This document shows, in pieces, positions 46,071-55,581 of a stretch of DNA of 64,000 bases. Made by a program: the position numbers and the translations under genes. This DNA is from Leptolyngbya sp. FACHB-321 (lineage in GTDB: Bacteria > Cyanobacteriota > Cyanobacteriia > Leptolyngbyales > Leptolyngbyaceae). The notes beneath the pieces are model-generated. The model worked only from the letters and a program-made list of their open reading frames with translations, had not been told where the DNA came from and ran no database searches. The stretch spans positions 664,462 through 728,461 of the forward strand of contig NZ_JACJPI010000058.1 of the NCBI RefSeq assembly GCF_014695975.1, given 5' to 3'. Positions within the stretch are counted from its first letter, which is position 1, and each line of letters opens with the position of its first letter.

Positions 46071-46974
46071 CAGTGCAGGCTCCTACTTAATCAAAGAAAG
46101 GTGAATTATTTAATTAGTTGTTATGCGATCGATAGAGCAATCGGCTAAAGAAAGGCTAGCTCCAATAACAGCTACTGGAGCCACAATTGTCCTTATAGTA
46201 AAGCTACGAGCAAGGTTACTCATACTAGATTCATACGCTAAACACTTGCACAAAGAACAATCAACTACAAATTAATGAACTTCCTTTGTGCTTTTTGTAT
46301 GAATACTTGTGTTGGCAATGGAGCTGCTGTGTAAAGATACAATCTTCCTTGAAGAAAAAAGATGTAGCTTCTTTCTTTAGACCCATTTTGTTAGTTTGCT
46401 TCAGTTAAGCATAGGATAATTACATACTGGATTACTGTAAATTTCTCACTTACTACTGTAATTTTTGTAGTAATTCCTATGTTTCCTACGCTCACTGAAA
46501 ATGTATCCTAAGGTGTATCACGTAGGAAGTGTTCCTGTCAGCTAAAGTGCTTCACACAATCTTGTTAATAGAGAGGCTTAGTATGACAGTTGCATCAAGT
46601 GGCTCTCCGCGAATCTAGGTAGTTAATTAATACAAGAGTCACAATTTTCATCTAATCGGTAAATATACTTATAGATCATTCTGTATTTCTTTAAAGAGCC
46701 GCTACTCTAGGAGCTTTATGTTCCTGGACAAACCTGGCTTGTCCAGATGTATGCTCTGGTTCCTTGCCTGCCGTAGTAGGGGTAAAGCTAGAACCACATT
46801 CTTTAGTAAGCAGAATTTCTTGTGTTAAGGATTTCCTGATTGCACAGGCAGGTTGTGAAGAAAGTTAGAGACACTTAAGCCCCCCCTACATTCTGACATC
46901 CTGCTGGTGCATCTACAGCCACAGCAGCCCTTACAAACAATCGATCAACCCTACACAAACGGTTTGAGGAAGCT
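46071..46974. other. 904-bp AT-rich spacer with a plus-strand terminator
   Basis: The longest gene-free stretch in the window. It includes a terminator-like hairpin (46249-46297) with no gene in front of it, and a short palindrome TTACTAC ... GTAGTAA (46450-46473) that could be an operator. No ORF with a family signature. Confidence 0.55.
46249..46297 (+). terminator. orphan terminator-like hairpin
   Basis: GCACAAAG (46249-46256) pairs with CTTTGTGC (46285-46292) and is followed at once by TTTTT. The loop is long (28 bases). The nearest plus-strand gene upstream is more than 4 kb away, so it may end a small RNA or be chance. Confidence 0.4.
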
Positions 46975-49422
46975 GTGAAGAACCGTAATTGGCTCAATCT
47001 TTCGGAGTATGCTTTGCTAGTCGGTGCAGGCATTGGCTCACTAGCCTCTGTTGCCTCGCAGCAGATTTTGTTTACAGCAGCGCCTGTATCGGCGTTATTG
47101 CTGGTTAATATAGTAAACCGTCGGCGACTAGAAGAAGCAACGTTAGCACATACAGACACCTCTATAAGGCAGCTAGATCAGAAACTTTCTGAAGACCTTA
47201 GTGCGCTGCGGCAACAAATTCAGGTCTTGCCTAATTTCTTAGATCTGGCTAGCTTGAGAAAATCTGTCCTACATGAAACGGCAGCAGGAGCCGCTGGGCT
47301 GGCTCAGGATCTAACTCAAATTAAACGCGAACTAGCAAAACCAGAATGGCGCTTGCTTGCCCAGGAGGTGCAACAGCTACAGGCTGACTATACTAATCTG
47401 GCTGACTCTGTGAACCAGGTAACGGCATACTTAGGTCGTTTATGCACAATCGATCGCGCTGATGACTTAGACTCAGCGCTTACCCAACTGAAAACAGAAC
47501 TGTCTCAACTGCGGGGCAACCTGCAAACGCTGGGCGAAGAGCAGCGTAACAACAATCCTCGCGTCATGCAGGATCAAATTAACCATATCAATCGTCGCCT
47601 GAATAATTTGCCAACCCCCTTTGATGCCAGCGCCCTTAAGCAAGATGTTGATTCGCTGGTGAAGATGCTGGGTGAGGTCGTGTCGCGGCGTGAGCTGGCA
47701 CGTTTGAAGACCCAAATTGAGCAAATTAGCCAGCAGCAAGAGGTTCTAGATCAAACAGTCACGCCGGTTAAGATGGCGACGACGATTTTAAAGAAGCAGC
47801 TTGATACGATTACAGCCAAGCTGAACATGAATGAGCATGGCTTTGGGGCAATCCTGGAAACAGGCTTACTGCAACCTGATCCTTCGATCGTCGAAGGACT
47901 AAAAGCAACGGTCGGCGCTCTAGAACATCGCCTGAACCAGTTGCCGATCGCCACTGACCTTACTCACCTGCGAACGGATATGCAGAGTCTGGTCGCGAAC
48001 CAGATGGGGCAACTTCAGCAGCAGTTGTCGGGCGTGCAGCAATTTACCCAAACCCTGGAGCATCAGCAAAAAACGCTGCGTGATTGGGTCAACCGCCTGC
48101 CTCAAGTGCTCGACTCTTCCGCCCTCGAAAGCCAGGTTAAGTATCTGTCTGCACGGGTGGAATGGGCAGAGAGTAATGCTGTTGATGTAGAGGCACAAGT
48201 AGATGCAGCCGTAAAAACGCATCTAGAAGACATCGTGCAGCAACTCCAACCCAATGAACCGCCAGCGTATGAACTGGTGTTTGATGTCAAAGGGCACCAG
48301 CAGCACGGACAAGCAACGGGCTACAGCCGTGCCTTACTGGAGCAAGCTTTAGACAATGCACAGGCACGGTTAATTGTGGTTTATCCCTATCCCAATGCCC
48401 AAACGTTAGATGAGGCGCTGATCCAAAAATTTAGGGATTTTCTCGATCGCAATGGCTGCCTGGATTTTGGCTGGGGGCATCTGGGTGATATGAGTGAGGG
48501 GCATACCTCGCGATCGCTCGATCGTCGCCGCGCCCTTGAGCCAACCCAAAAAGGCTTTCTTCACACAATGCTCAACCAGTTGACCCAACTAAAGCGGCAG
48601 TATCCTACGCAATTTCGCTTTAAGGTGCTGGGTACGGATGAACATTTTTTGGTGTGCGATCGCAGCTATGCCGTACTGGGCGCTCAGTCAGTTGCGACTG
48701 CCAGTGCTGTTTTTCCGCAGGCAGCCGTCGGGCTACGCACGATCGATGCGGATGTGATTCAAGGTTTAGTGGATCGGTTTGACGATCCGGTGCTGGATGC
48801 TAATGACGTGATCGCCTACTTCAACCGCGCCTCTACTCGTTACGATCTGGGCGATCGCCAGGGCGCGATCGCTGACTACACCGAAGTCCTCCGCATTGCG
48901 CCGCATGATGACGTTGCCTACAACAACCGTGGGCTGGCTCGGTATGACAAAAACGATCGCTATGGTGCAATGGCAGACTTTGAGCAAGCCGTGCAGCACA
49001 ATCCCGAAAACTTCATTGCCTACTGTAATCGCGGCTTTATACGCTCTGAACTGGGTGACAAAATGGGTGCGATCGAAGATTACACCTTTGCGCTTCAAGC
49101 AAACCCCGACTTTGCCACTGCCTACTTTTATCGGGGTCTGGCACGCACTCGACTGCAAAATAAACTGGGTGCCATTCAAGATTACACCGAGGTCATTCGG
49201 CTGAACCCGCAGGATGCCATTGCCTACTTTTACCGGGGACTTGCCCGCGTCAAAATCGGGCATCGTCTGGATGCGATCGAAGACCTCCGCCAAGCTGCCG
49301 AACTCTTTTCTGAGCAAGGCGACATGGCAAACTACCAGCAAACCCTTAGCACGATCAAAAAGCTGCACAAAACGTTGGCGTTTGCTACGTCTAGCCAGCC
49401 ACTGGTAGCAAGTGAAGTCTAG
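46975..49422 (+). CDS. membrane-anchored coiled-coil / PLD-like / TPR protein
   Basis: An 815-residue multidomain protein. GTG at 46975 has GAGG five bases upstream. Two hydrophobic stretches at about 10-45 (SEYALLVGAGIGSLASVA...) act as anchor. Residues about 55-425 are Gln/Leu-rich coiled coil. About 432-600 resembles a phospholipase-D-like domain (SRALLEQALDNAQARLIVVY ... VLGTDEHFLVCDRSYAVLGA), but the HxK signature is replaced by DEHF, so it is probably not catalytic. Five TPR units follow from about 609 (YFNRASTRYDLGDRQGAIAD and similar). Role likely protein assembly; unknown. Confidence 0.8.
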   Translation: MKNRNWLNLSEYALLVGAGIGSLASVASQQILFTAAPVSALLLVNIVNRRRLEEATLAHTDTSIRQLDQKLSEDLSALRQQIQVLPNFLDLASLRKSVLHETAAGAAGLAQDLTQIKRELAKPEWRLLAQEVQQLQADYTNLADSVNQVTAYLGRLCTIDRADDLDSALTQLKTELSQLRGNLQTLGEEQRNNNPRVMQDQINHINRRLNNLPTPFDASALKQDVDSLVKMLGEVVSRRELARLKTQIEQISQQQEVLDQTVTPVKMATTILKKQLDTITAKLNMNEHGFGAILETGLLQPDPSIVEGLKATVGALEHRLNQLPIATDLTHLRTDMQSLVANQMGQLQQQLSGVQQFTQTLEHQQKTLRDWVNRLPQVLDSSALESQVKYLSARVEWAESNAVDVEAQVDAAVKTHLEDIVQQLQPNEPPAYELVFDVKGHQQHGQATGYSRALLEQALDNAQARLIVVYPYPNAQTLDEALIQKFRDFLDRNGCLDFGWGHLGDMSEGHTSRSLDRRRALEPTQKGFLHTMLNQLTQLKRQYPTQFRFKVLGTDEHFLVCDRSYAVLGAQSVATASAVFPQAAVGLRTIDADVIQGLVDRFDDPVLDANDVIAYFNRASTRYDLGDRQGAIADYTEVLRIAPHDDVAYNNRGLARYDKNDRYGAMADFEQAVQHNPENFIAYCNRGFIRSELGDKMGAIEDYTFALQANPDFATAYFYRGLARTRLQNKLGAIQDYTEVIRLNPQDAIAYFYRGLARVKIGHRLDAIEDLRQAAELFSEQGDMANYQQTLSTIKKLHKTLAFATSSQPLVASEV

Positions 49423-49447
49423 GAGTAGAGAGTAAAAACGACTCTAT

Positions 49448-49463
49448 TCACCCTATTGGGTGA
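49448..49463 (+). terminator. possible hairpin terminator
   Basis: TCACCC TATT GGGTGA, a six-base stem with a four-base loop 26 bp after the TPR gene's stop. The T-run after it is poor (CACTTTG), so the call is weak. Confidence 0.35.
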
Positions 49464-49536
49464 CACTTTGTGATGAGGTTGTTGCAAACGTAACTCAGTA
49501 CTTTAGTAGATAGTCCAATGGCTTTGAGGCGCTACG

Positions 49537-50043
49537 ATGTCTCCTCTATCCAGTTCTGAGCCTTGCTTGCCCGTGACCAACCAATCGTGTCAAAAACCGC
49601 TGTTACAACGTGGTGCCAGCGGGATAGAAGTAATCGAAATCCAAAAATTGTTGATCAACTGGAGCCTTTATGAGGGTGCGGTCGATGCTTACTTCGGTGA
49701 ATGCCTTGAACAGGCAGTAAGAGCCTTTCAAAAACGGGTCTTTTTGCCAAGCAGTGGCATTGTGGATGCACGCACTTGGCGATCGCTCTACACAGGTGCC
49801 CCGATCGAAATGCCGTTGCTACAGCGGGGCAGTGCTGGCGAAACCGTCGTGCTGCTACAAAAAGCGCTACAGGCTGTTGGGCAAACGGCGATCGTCGTCG
49901 ATGGCTCCTTTGAACAGCAGACAGATAAGGCTGTACGGCACTTTCAGCGGCAGCAAGGCTTAGTGGTTGATGGAGTCGTGGCTAGCTGCACCTGGCTGGC
50001 ATTAAGCAAAGCATCGCCTGTTGCCAAGAACCCGCAACACTAA
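49537..50043 (+). CDS. double peptidoglycan-binding domain protein
   Basis: A 168-residue protein made of two PGBD1 domains: LLQRGASGIEVIEIQKLL with AVRAFQKRVFLPSSGIVDA (about 24-80), and LLQRGSAGETVVLLQKALQ with AVRHFQRQQGLVVDGVV (about 93-150). These bind peptidoglycan. No catalytic domain is present and no clear signal peptide is seen from ATG at 49537, which is odd for a wall binder; either export is non-classical or the true start differs. Located 114 bp after the TPR gene. Confidence 0.88.
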   Translation: MSPLSSSEPCLPVTNQSCQKPLLQRGASGIEVIEIQKLLINWSLYEGAVDAYFGECLEQAVRAFQKRVFLPSSGIVDARTWRSLYTGAPIEMPLLQRGSAGETVVLLQKALQAVGQTAIVVDGSFEQQTDKAVRHFQRQQGLVVDGVVASCTWLALSKASPVAKNPQH

Positions 50044-50083
50044 GGCAGATGTGCAGTATAAAGTTAGAGTCTGTTGCTATCAC

Positions 50084-50107
50084 AGCCCTTGGTAAGGGCT
50101 ACTTTAG
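50084..50107 (+). terminator. hairpin terminator after the peptidoglycan-binding gene
   Basis: AGCCCTT GGT AAGGGCT, a seven-base perfect stem with a three-base loop, 41 bp after the stop codon, followed by ACTTTAGT. A moderate T-run. Confidence 0.5.
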
Positions 50108-50149
50108 TAGGGATTCTTGACCGCAGCCTACTCCCTCAAAATAAGGGCG

Positions 50150-50247
50150 CTATAGCAAAAGGATAAAGGATGAGGGGTGAATTGAAGCCTTGCTCAAAGG
50201 TCGTTTCAGGGTTTATGACTGTCCTACCGCTCGCTTCGACTGCCATA
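50150..50247 (+). repeat. ~100-bp dispersed repeat, copy C
   Basis: Starts CTATAGCAAAAGGATAAAGG and ends CTTCGACTGCCATA. More divergent than copies A and D inside, with one change in the right inverted end. It lies in the 430-bp spacer before the FecR gene; nothing else is seen there. Confidence 0.75.
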
Positions 50248-50473
50248 AAACCCGTTTCTTTCGTCCGTTAGGAGAGCGGGCTTGTATTTAGCTGCTACCT
50301 AAGTTGGTAGTTTATCTTTACTGTTCGCCGCCTGTTGAACTGACGGCAATACTGCTTTAATGGCAGCAGGATGCTTCTGATCGGTATAGTACCAATCAGG
50401 AGCAATCAACCAGGATAAAGGGTGCAACGCTTATTTCTTCACTGCTGCTCCGCGCTAGCACTTGGGCATAACT

Positions 50474-51700
50474 ATGCAATTGACTAACATGGGTCGCTTT
50501 AGCGCTATCGTTTTAGCAGGGCTATTAGCTGCCTGCTCTTCATCTGCGCCTGATACAGCCCCGACTGCTGTCATTTCGCCAACAGCGTCACCCAAACCTG
50601 CTGTTCTTAAACCGATCGCCAAAATTAGCGAAATTCAGAAGCTGCCCGTTTTTGTGCGCTTGCTCAATACAGCGCAAGAAGAGCCTGCCAAAGAAGGCAT
50701 GGGGCTGCAAGTCGGTGAAACTATTCGAACTCAAGGGCAAGCTTTAACCCAAATTGACTTGGATAATGGGTTAGCATTTCGGCTGGCTGGCGATGCAGTA
50801 TTGAAACTTCAGCATGGCAACCGCCTTAGTCTGACTGCTGGCGACATGATTACCTGGGTGCAGCCTGGGAAAAAGTTGCCGACTGAGATTATTACCCCCA
50901 CCGCTGTAGCAGGCATTCGTGGCACAACCGTGTTTGTCAAAATTCCGAAAGACCCCAAGGAAGGGGTGCTGTTTTTTGCCTGGGAAGGTTCGGTGGCGGT
51001 GCGTTTGACGGGGCAAACTGAGGAAGTGCTGCTTAAGACAGCAGAAGAAGTACGAATCAGACCCGGCGATCGCGACATTCGTCAGATCCGACAGCGCGTG
51101 CGACGCATGAGTCGTGCTGAGTGGCGACAAAAACGCGCGACCGACCCCATCCTACGCAGCTTCAAAAAAGCGCAAATGACAACGCTGCCGATTATTGACC
51201 GGATACAGCCTGGGCAGCTAGTGTTGCCGTCACCATCTGCGTCACCACGGCAGGCAGAACAAAGTAAGGAAGCGGCTCCACAAAATCTTCTGAGAGTCGA
51301 GACTCAGCCTAGGCTTGAGAATTCACCTAACGCCGAAGTACCGACTAGACTAGACAAACCTAGCACCGAAGAACTTCCCAGAGTTGAGAAGCTGTCTAAA
51401 GCCAAAAAGCCAGAGAAAGCCGGAAAGCCAGAGAAAGCCGGAAAAACGGATAAACCAAACAAAGCACCAAAGTCGAGCGAGCGACCGAACGTTGATTCTG
51501 CCTTCCGTAAACCTACACCATCTGGGAAAAAGCAGCCTAAAGGCAAAGACTGGGACGATCGTGCCCCAAAGCAACGCGACAACAAACCTAAGGGTAAAGA
51601 CCGAGACGATCGTGATCGTGCCCCAAAGCAACGCGACAGCAAACCTAAAGGCAAAGACTGGGACGATCGCGATCGTCCCCCAAAGCGGTCTGACGGCTAA
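50474..51700 (+). CDS. FecR-domain lipoprotein with charged C-terminal repeats
   Basis: A 408-residue lipoprotein from ATG at 50474 (a TTG at 50462 adds four residues). Lipobox LLAAC (Cys near 21). The FecR domain spans about 65-200 (IRTQGQALTQIDLDNGLAF ... TPTAVAGIRGTTVFVKI). The last 120 residues are Lys/Asp/Arg-rich: a perfect in-frame 18-bp duplication (KPEKAG twice) and three units of the form KGKDxDDR..APKQRD. The FecR part may sense or scaffold in the periplasm; here it is not paired with an ECF sigma factor. Convergent with the 51723 gene, 22 bp apart. Confidence 0.85.
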   Translation: MQLTNMGRFSAIVLAGLLAACSSSAPDTAPTAVISPTASPKPAVLKPIAKISEIQKLPVFVRLLNTAQEEPAKEGMGLQVGETIRTQGQALTQIDLDNGLAFRLAGDAVLKLQHGNRLSLTAGDMITWVQPGKKLPTEIITPTAVAGIRGTTVFVKIPKDPKEGVLFFAWEGSVAVRLTGQTEEVLLKTAEEVRIRPGDRDIRQIRQRVRRMSRAEWRQKRATDPILRSFKKAQMTTLPIIDRIQPGQLVLPSPSASPRQAEQSKEAAPQNLLRVETQPRLENSPNAEVPTRLDKPSTEELPRVEKLSKAKKPEKAGKPEKAGKTDKPNKAPKSSERPNVDSAFRKPTPSGKKQPKGKDWDDRAPKQRDNKPKGKDRDDRDRAPKQRDSKPKGKDWDDRDRPPKRSDG

Positions 51701-51722
51701 CCCAATTCTGTTTACACCCTCT

Positions 51723-54257
51723 TTACCACCCTACAATGACTTTCCAGGCAAAAGAGCCGATCGCTAGCAGGGCAAGGTGTTGAGGCAGCAAGTTTAGCAG
51801 TGATTGACGCGCCAGCTTTTGGGTCAAAATGACGCTGCACCAAAAGGAAAAGATGAGCGTGACGCTTTGCAGAAAGGCGATGACAGCAGGATCGACAGTC
51901 GCGATCGGTAAGTTAGCTGTACCAAACCCGAAGGTGGCAAACGTTACAGGAATCACCTGCCCCGTTTCTGTTAAGCCAAGCTTCAGGTAATGGGCAAGGC
52001 TTGCGCCCAAAACGAGTGGCAGATAGCCATACGCCAATTCTAAAAAGGGGCGGGGCTTATAGCTTCGCTGTAGTAGCCGGATAAGACTATGGGCAGCGAT
52101 CGCAATCGCCCCTGGTATCAATAACACTACCAATGAAACGCCTGCATGAATGCCAAAATTTTCTAGATGTAACTGCCAGCCAAACTGCTCCTCAAGCTCC
52201 GGTAAGCGATGCAGAAAAACTGCGCCTAAGAGTAGAAACAGCAAACAAATTTCGGCATACATGGGCTGGTGAGTCGTCCACAGTTCAATGCCTGGTGGAC
52301 GCAGGTTTAACTCGACCGATCGATGTGGACAGGCTTTCAGGCAGGTCATACAGAGGACGCAATCCCGGTTATCTTCAAGCTGTGCTGGATGGGAGTATAG
52401 GGGACAACCGCCTGTCTCTTGTCCTTCGCCCTTTTGCGGTCCGCCTTTGTAACATTGATACGTGGTGCAAGTAGCAGAACAAATGCCTTGTTGGGCACGG
52501 AGTTCAACCATTGATAGTTTGGCAAACAGTCCATTCATGCCGCCGATCGGGCACAAATAGCGACACCAAAACCGACGCTCAAACAACATAGAACAAATGA
52601 CGGCTCCGGCAGTAATCAGCAGCAGCAAACAACCAGATAAGTAGGCAGTGTCCTCTAAGTTCCACAACTCTTCCCACAGCAGAATGAGTGTAAACATCCC
52701 AAACAGAAACCAACCGCCCCATTTTTCTGCCTGCTGTCGGGGCCAGGGTAGTAGCTGACGGGGGTAGAGCCAGAGCGAAACTTTCTGTGCCAGTTCACCG
52801 TAAATCATAAAGGGACAAACGGAACACCAAAGCCGTCCCACAAAGGGAAAGGCTGCCAGGATTAGCATCCACCACCATGCCCAAAAGAAATTGAGGGCAA
52901 TATTGCGATCGCGGCTTTGAGGTCCCAGCATTAGTACAGCAACCACTACAGCAAAAAAGCCCAGCGTAAAGCCATAGTTAATGCGATCGGGATACCAGGG
53001 ACTCCGTAGAAACTGACGCAGCTTCGGTGCTGCATTCAGCAGGTTGACGCGAAACCGTCTAGTTTTAACGCTGGCTGCCCAGAACACCTCTTCTGTAAGA
53101 GCAGCGGCACCATTCGATTGCAGCAATGCCCGCTCGACCAGATTCTCCAACTCGGTCAAGTTGCCGGGAAAGTCATAACCTTGTAACCGCCGCAGTGCCT
53201 CTGGTGTTACCGTTGGTTTCACCAAGCCTCTAGCCCGACAATACAGGCTCAAATAATACTCAACCTGCGACAGGATATCGGCTTTTCGCACACGTAGCGG
53301 CGGCACTCGAATGATGTGCCCAACCAGTTTTTTGCGCTCTAATGCTGGCAACACTTTCTCTGAAGTCATGACCAGACGAGCCTGACTCTCACGCGGCGCT
53401 GGAGGCGGTTCGCCCTCGCGCCCAATAGGTTCATACTCTCCTGTTTCCAGCAGCCGTACGAGCTTAGTCTGCAAGTCTGGTGCCAACTCCTGCACATTGT
53501 TGAGCAACAGCGTGCCTTCACCGAGCCATTCCAGCAGCCCTGGCTTGCCACCAACACGTCCAAAAAGCTCTGAACCACTGGTTTGCAAGGTGTCACAGTC
53601 AATTTTGATCATTGGTTCCTGACGGTAGCGGGAGCCAAAGTGAATCAGCGCTGTGGCGTTGTCCTTGCCTAAACCTGGTTCACCAAAGACCAGCACCGAT
53701 CGCCGATCGTTTGCGGCTTTCTTAATCTCCTGCCGCAAGCGTGTAGCATAACGGCTAGAACCAACAATCCCCCGTCGTACTTTGGGTACTAAGTAAGGAC
53801 GCAGCGCCGTTTGCCGCGCTCGCTCATAGGTCAGTTGTGCCGAAACCTCATCGAGTGCAGTTGCTAGCTGACGCGAGAGTGTCTGGGTGAGTTCAGGATA
53901 CTGCTGGACGATCGCCAAAAAGTCGGCTTTGGAAATCGTCCAGACCACGCAATTGGTAAGGGTAATGACAGTTTGTTCAGCAGGCTGCTCCAGGGTCAGT
54001 TCTTTTAGGTGCAGAATGCTTCCTGGCAGCAGGCTAACCGCATTTGCAAGCCCCGTTTTGCTAGTGCGATAGCTCTCCATCCGCCCTGTTTTGAGAATAT
54101 ACAGTGTGTCTGGAAACGTGTCTTCCAGCACCAGTCGACGGTTTTCCTGCACCGACTCTTCCTGCATGGCGGCTGCCATCGCGTCCAAAACGCCATCCGA
54201 AAGAGCACTCAAGCTTGTCTGCTCACGCAACCACACGACTTTCTCTGCTTGGTTCAT
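51723..54257 (-). CDS. cNMP-binding / degenerate sigma-54-type AAA / membrane polyferredoxin fusion
   Basis: An 844-residue fusion. A CRP-like cyclic-nucleotide-binding domain (about 1-140) is followed by a sigma-54-activator-type AAA domain (about 163-395): Walker A GEPGLGKD (193-200) is present, but the GAFTGA loop is missing (SELFG goes almost straight to LLEWL), and Walker B reads GTLLLNNVQEL with Asn253/Asn254 instead of Asp-Glu. No Fis-type HTH follows. Instead there are membrane helices with Fer4_5 motifs (RLWCSVCP, Cys478/481; FWCRYLCP, Cys565/569), further cysteines (593, 597, 602, 618) and a [4Fe-4S] motif CVLCMTCLKACP (633-644). Probably a redox- or nucleotide-sensing membrane protein; mechanism unknown. 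Confidence 0.85.
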   Translation of the reverse strand: MNQAEKVVWLREQTSLSALSDGVLDAMAAAMQEESVQENRRLVLEDTFPDTLYILKTGRMESYRTSKTGLANAVSLLPGSILHLKELTLEQPAEQTVITLTNCVVWTISKADFLAIVQQYPELTQTLSRQLATALDEVSAQLTYERARQTALRPYLVPKVRRGIVGSSRYATRLRQEIKKAANDRRSVLVFGEPGLGKDNATALIHFGSRYRQEPMIKIDCDTLQTSGSELFGRVGGKPGLLEWLGEGTLLLNNVQELAPDLQTKLVRLLETGEYEPIGREGEPPPAPRESQARLVMTSEKVLPALERKKLVGHIIRVPPLRVRKADILSQVEYYLSLYCRARGLVKPTVTPEALRRLQGYDFPGNLTELENLVERALLQSNGAAALTEEVFWAASVKTRRFRVNLLNAAPKLRQFLRSPWYPDRINYGFTLGFFAVVVAVLMLGPQSRDRNIALNFFWAWWWMLILAAFPFVGRLWCSVCPFMIYGELAQKVSLWLYPRQLLPWPRQQAEKWGGWFLFGMFTLILLWEELWNLEDTAYLSGCLLLLITAGAVICSMLFERRFWCRYLCPIGGMNGLFAKLSMVELRAQQGICSATCTTYQCYKGGPQKGEGQETGGCPLYSHPAQLEDNRDCVLCMTCLKACPHRSVELNLRPPGIELWTTHQPMYAEICLLFLLLGAVFLHRLPELEEQFGWQLHLENFGIHAGVSLVVLLIPGAIAIAAHSLIRLLQRSYKPRPFLELAYGYLPLVLGASLAHYLKLGLTETGQVIPVTFATFGFGTANLPIATVDPAVIAFLQSVTLIFSFWCSVILTQKLARQSLLNLLPQHLALLAIGSFAWKVIVGW

Positions 54258-54559
54258 CTCGTTTACCTCTGGCGTTTAGTCAATGCCTCTATGCTTGAAA
54301 GCGTGAGTGCGATCGTACCTGAATTGCTGTAGCCGACAGCACTCCTCAATATTTCGATGCATCATTGCAAGGCATTATCCAGCGCTCAAGGTGTGAAAGC
54401 AAACTAGTTGAGCGCAAATTGCTGCGAGTCATTGAACTGCATCAGTATTTGTTGCCTTGCGAGCGTACTCACCCTACTTTGATTTTTTAGTCGCTGTTTT
54501 TGCGGTTAACGTCGTTGTTGTCTTGTAATGCTAAGAAACGAGCTTCAAAGCACGAAACG
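54258..54559. other. 302-bp divergent spacer, nothing seen
   Basis: Promoter region shared by the fusion gene and the deacetylase gene. No repeat, ORF or obvious operator noticed. Confidence 0.5.
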
Positions 54560-55435
54560 ATGAACCGCTTTTTCACCCTGTTTCTCACCACAATACTTTT
54601 GCTTGCAACCTGCTCAAGCGTTGCACACCCGACTTCTCACTCGCATGCGATCGCACAACTACCACGCCCTTTGCCTGCTTGTCGTGTCAACGCTCCAACC
54701 TTGTCTGCTGCACCCTTTCCAAAGGTGCACCCTGGGGCCTTGAAAGCGAGAGTGCCTATCATGATGTATCACGACATTCTGCCAGTCAAGCAAGTCCCTT
54801 ATGACTTAACACCGACAGAATTGAGACAGCACTTTGAGCAGATTAAGTCGAGTCAGGTGACCCCGATTAGCCTTGATCGCTTGATGGATCATCTTCGCAC
54901 TGGCAGTCTGTTACCTGAGAAACCCATCTTACTGACATTTGATGATGGCTATGGAGGGCACTATCGCTATGCCTATCCGCTCCTGAAGGAATATGGGTAC
55001 CCGGCAGTATTCTCAATTCATACCAGTTGGGTCGGTGTAAATGTTGGTCGGACTCATGTGAGCTGGCAAGAGCTGAAAACGATGGCACATGATCCGCTTG
55101 TGACTATTGCCTCTCATAGCAAAACGCATCCGGCGCTTACCAGACTCTCTAACCAAAAGCTGGCACAAGAAGTTGTGGATTCAAAGAAGATTTTGGAAGC
55201 GAGACTCGCTCGCCCCGTGAAGTACTTCACTTATCCGTATGGCTTTCATGATGCCAGAGTCAAGCAAGCTGTGGCGAAGGCTCATTATCTTGCCGCGCTT
55301 GCTTATGCTCTGCCAACGGAGCGCTTTGCCAACCAGTCAACAGATTTGTTGAGTCTCGCTCGTTTTGAAAAAGCTCAGCTTGCAAAAGTGCTGCCTCAAG
55401 CCTGGGGCGGTGCTCCTTCAACACAGTGCAAGTAA
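54560..55435 (+). CDS. polysaccharide deacetylase lipoprotein (NodB fold)
   Basis: A 291-residue exported carbohydrate esterase that removes acetyl groups from chitin-, peptidoglycan- or exopolysaccharide-type chains. ATG at 54560 gives a signal with lipobox LLATC. The NodB motifs are PILLTFDDGYGGHY (catalytic and metal Asp), TIASHSKTHPALT (the two metal-binding His), VKYFTYPYGFHD and a final LSLARFE. All metal ligands are visible, so it is probably active. Single gene. Confidence 0.92.
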   Translation: MNRFFTLFLTTILLLATCSSVAHPTSHSHAIAQLPRPLPACRVNAPTLSAAPFPKVHPGALKARVPIMMYHDILPVKQVPYDLTPTELRQHFEQIKSSQVTPISLDRLMDHLRTGSLLPEKPILLTFDDGYGGHYRYAYPLLKEYGYPAVFSIHTSWVGVNVGRTHVSWQELKTMAHDPLVTIASHSKTHPALTRLSNQKLAQEVVDSKKILEARLARPVKYFTYPYGFHDARVKQAVAKAHYLAALAYALPTERFANQSTDLLSLARFEKAQLAKVLPQAWGGAPSTQCK

Positions 55436-55581
55436 GCTACAGTCTCGAACCGTAAACTTGATCGCAACGCCCTTATAATTCAAGCAACTTATAAACGTTA
55501 ATTAGAAAGATCAACTCCTTGAAAGACTCGCTTCAATAGGATTTACAGCAAGCTAAGGATAGTGAAGCCAATATTGTAAAT

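Noticed and set aside
52133..52474. 113-codon plus-strand frame inside the fusion gene
   Set aside because: Antisense to the iron-sulfur part of the fusion; its Cys and Arg content is a reflection of that sequence.
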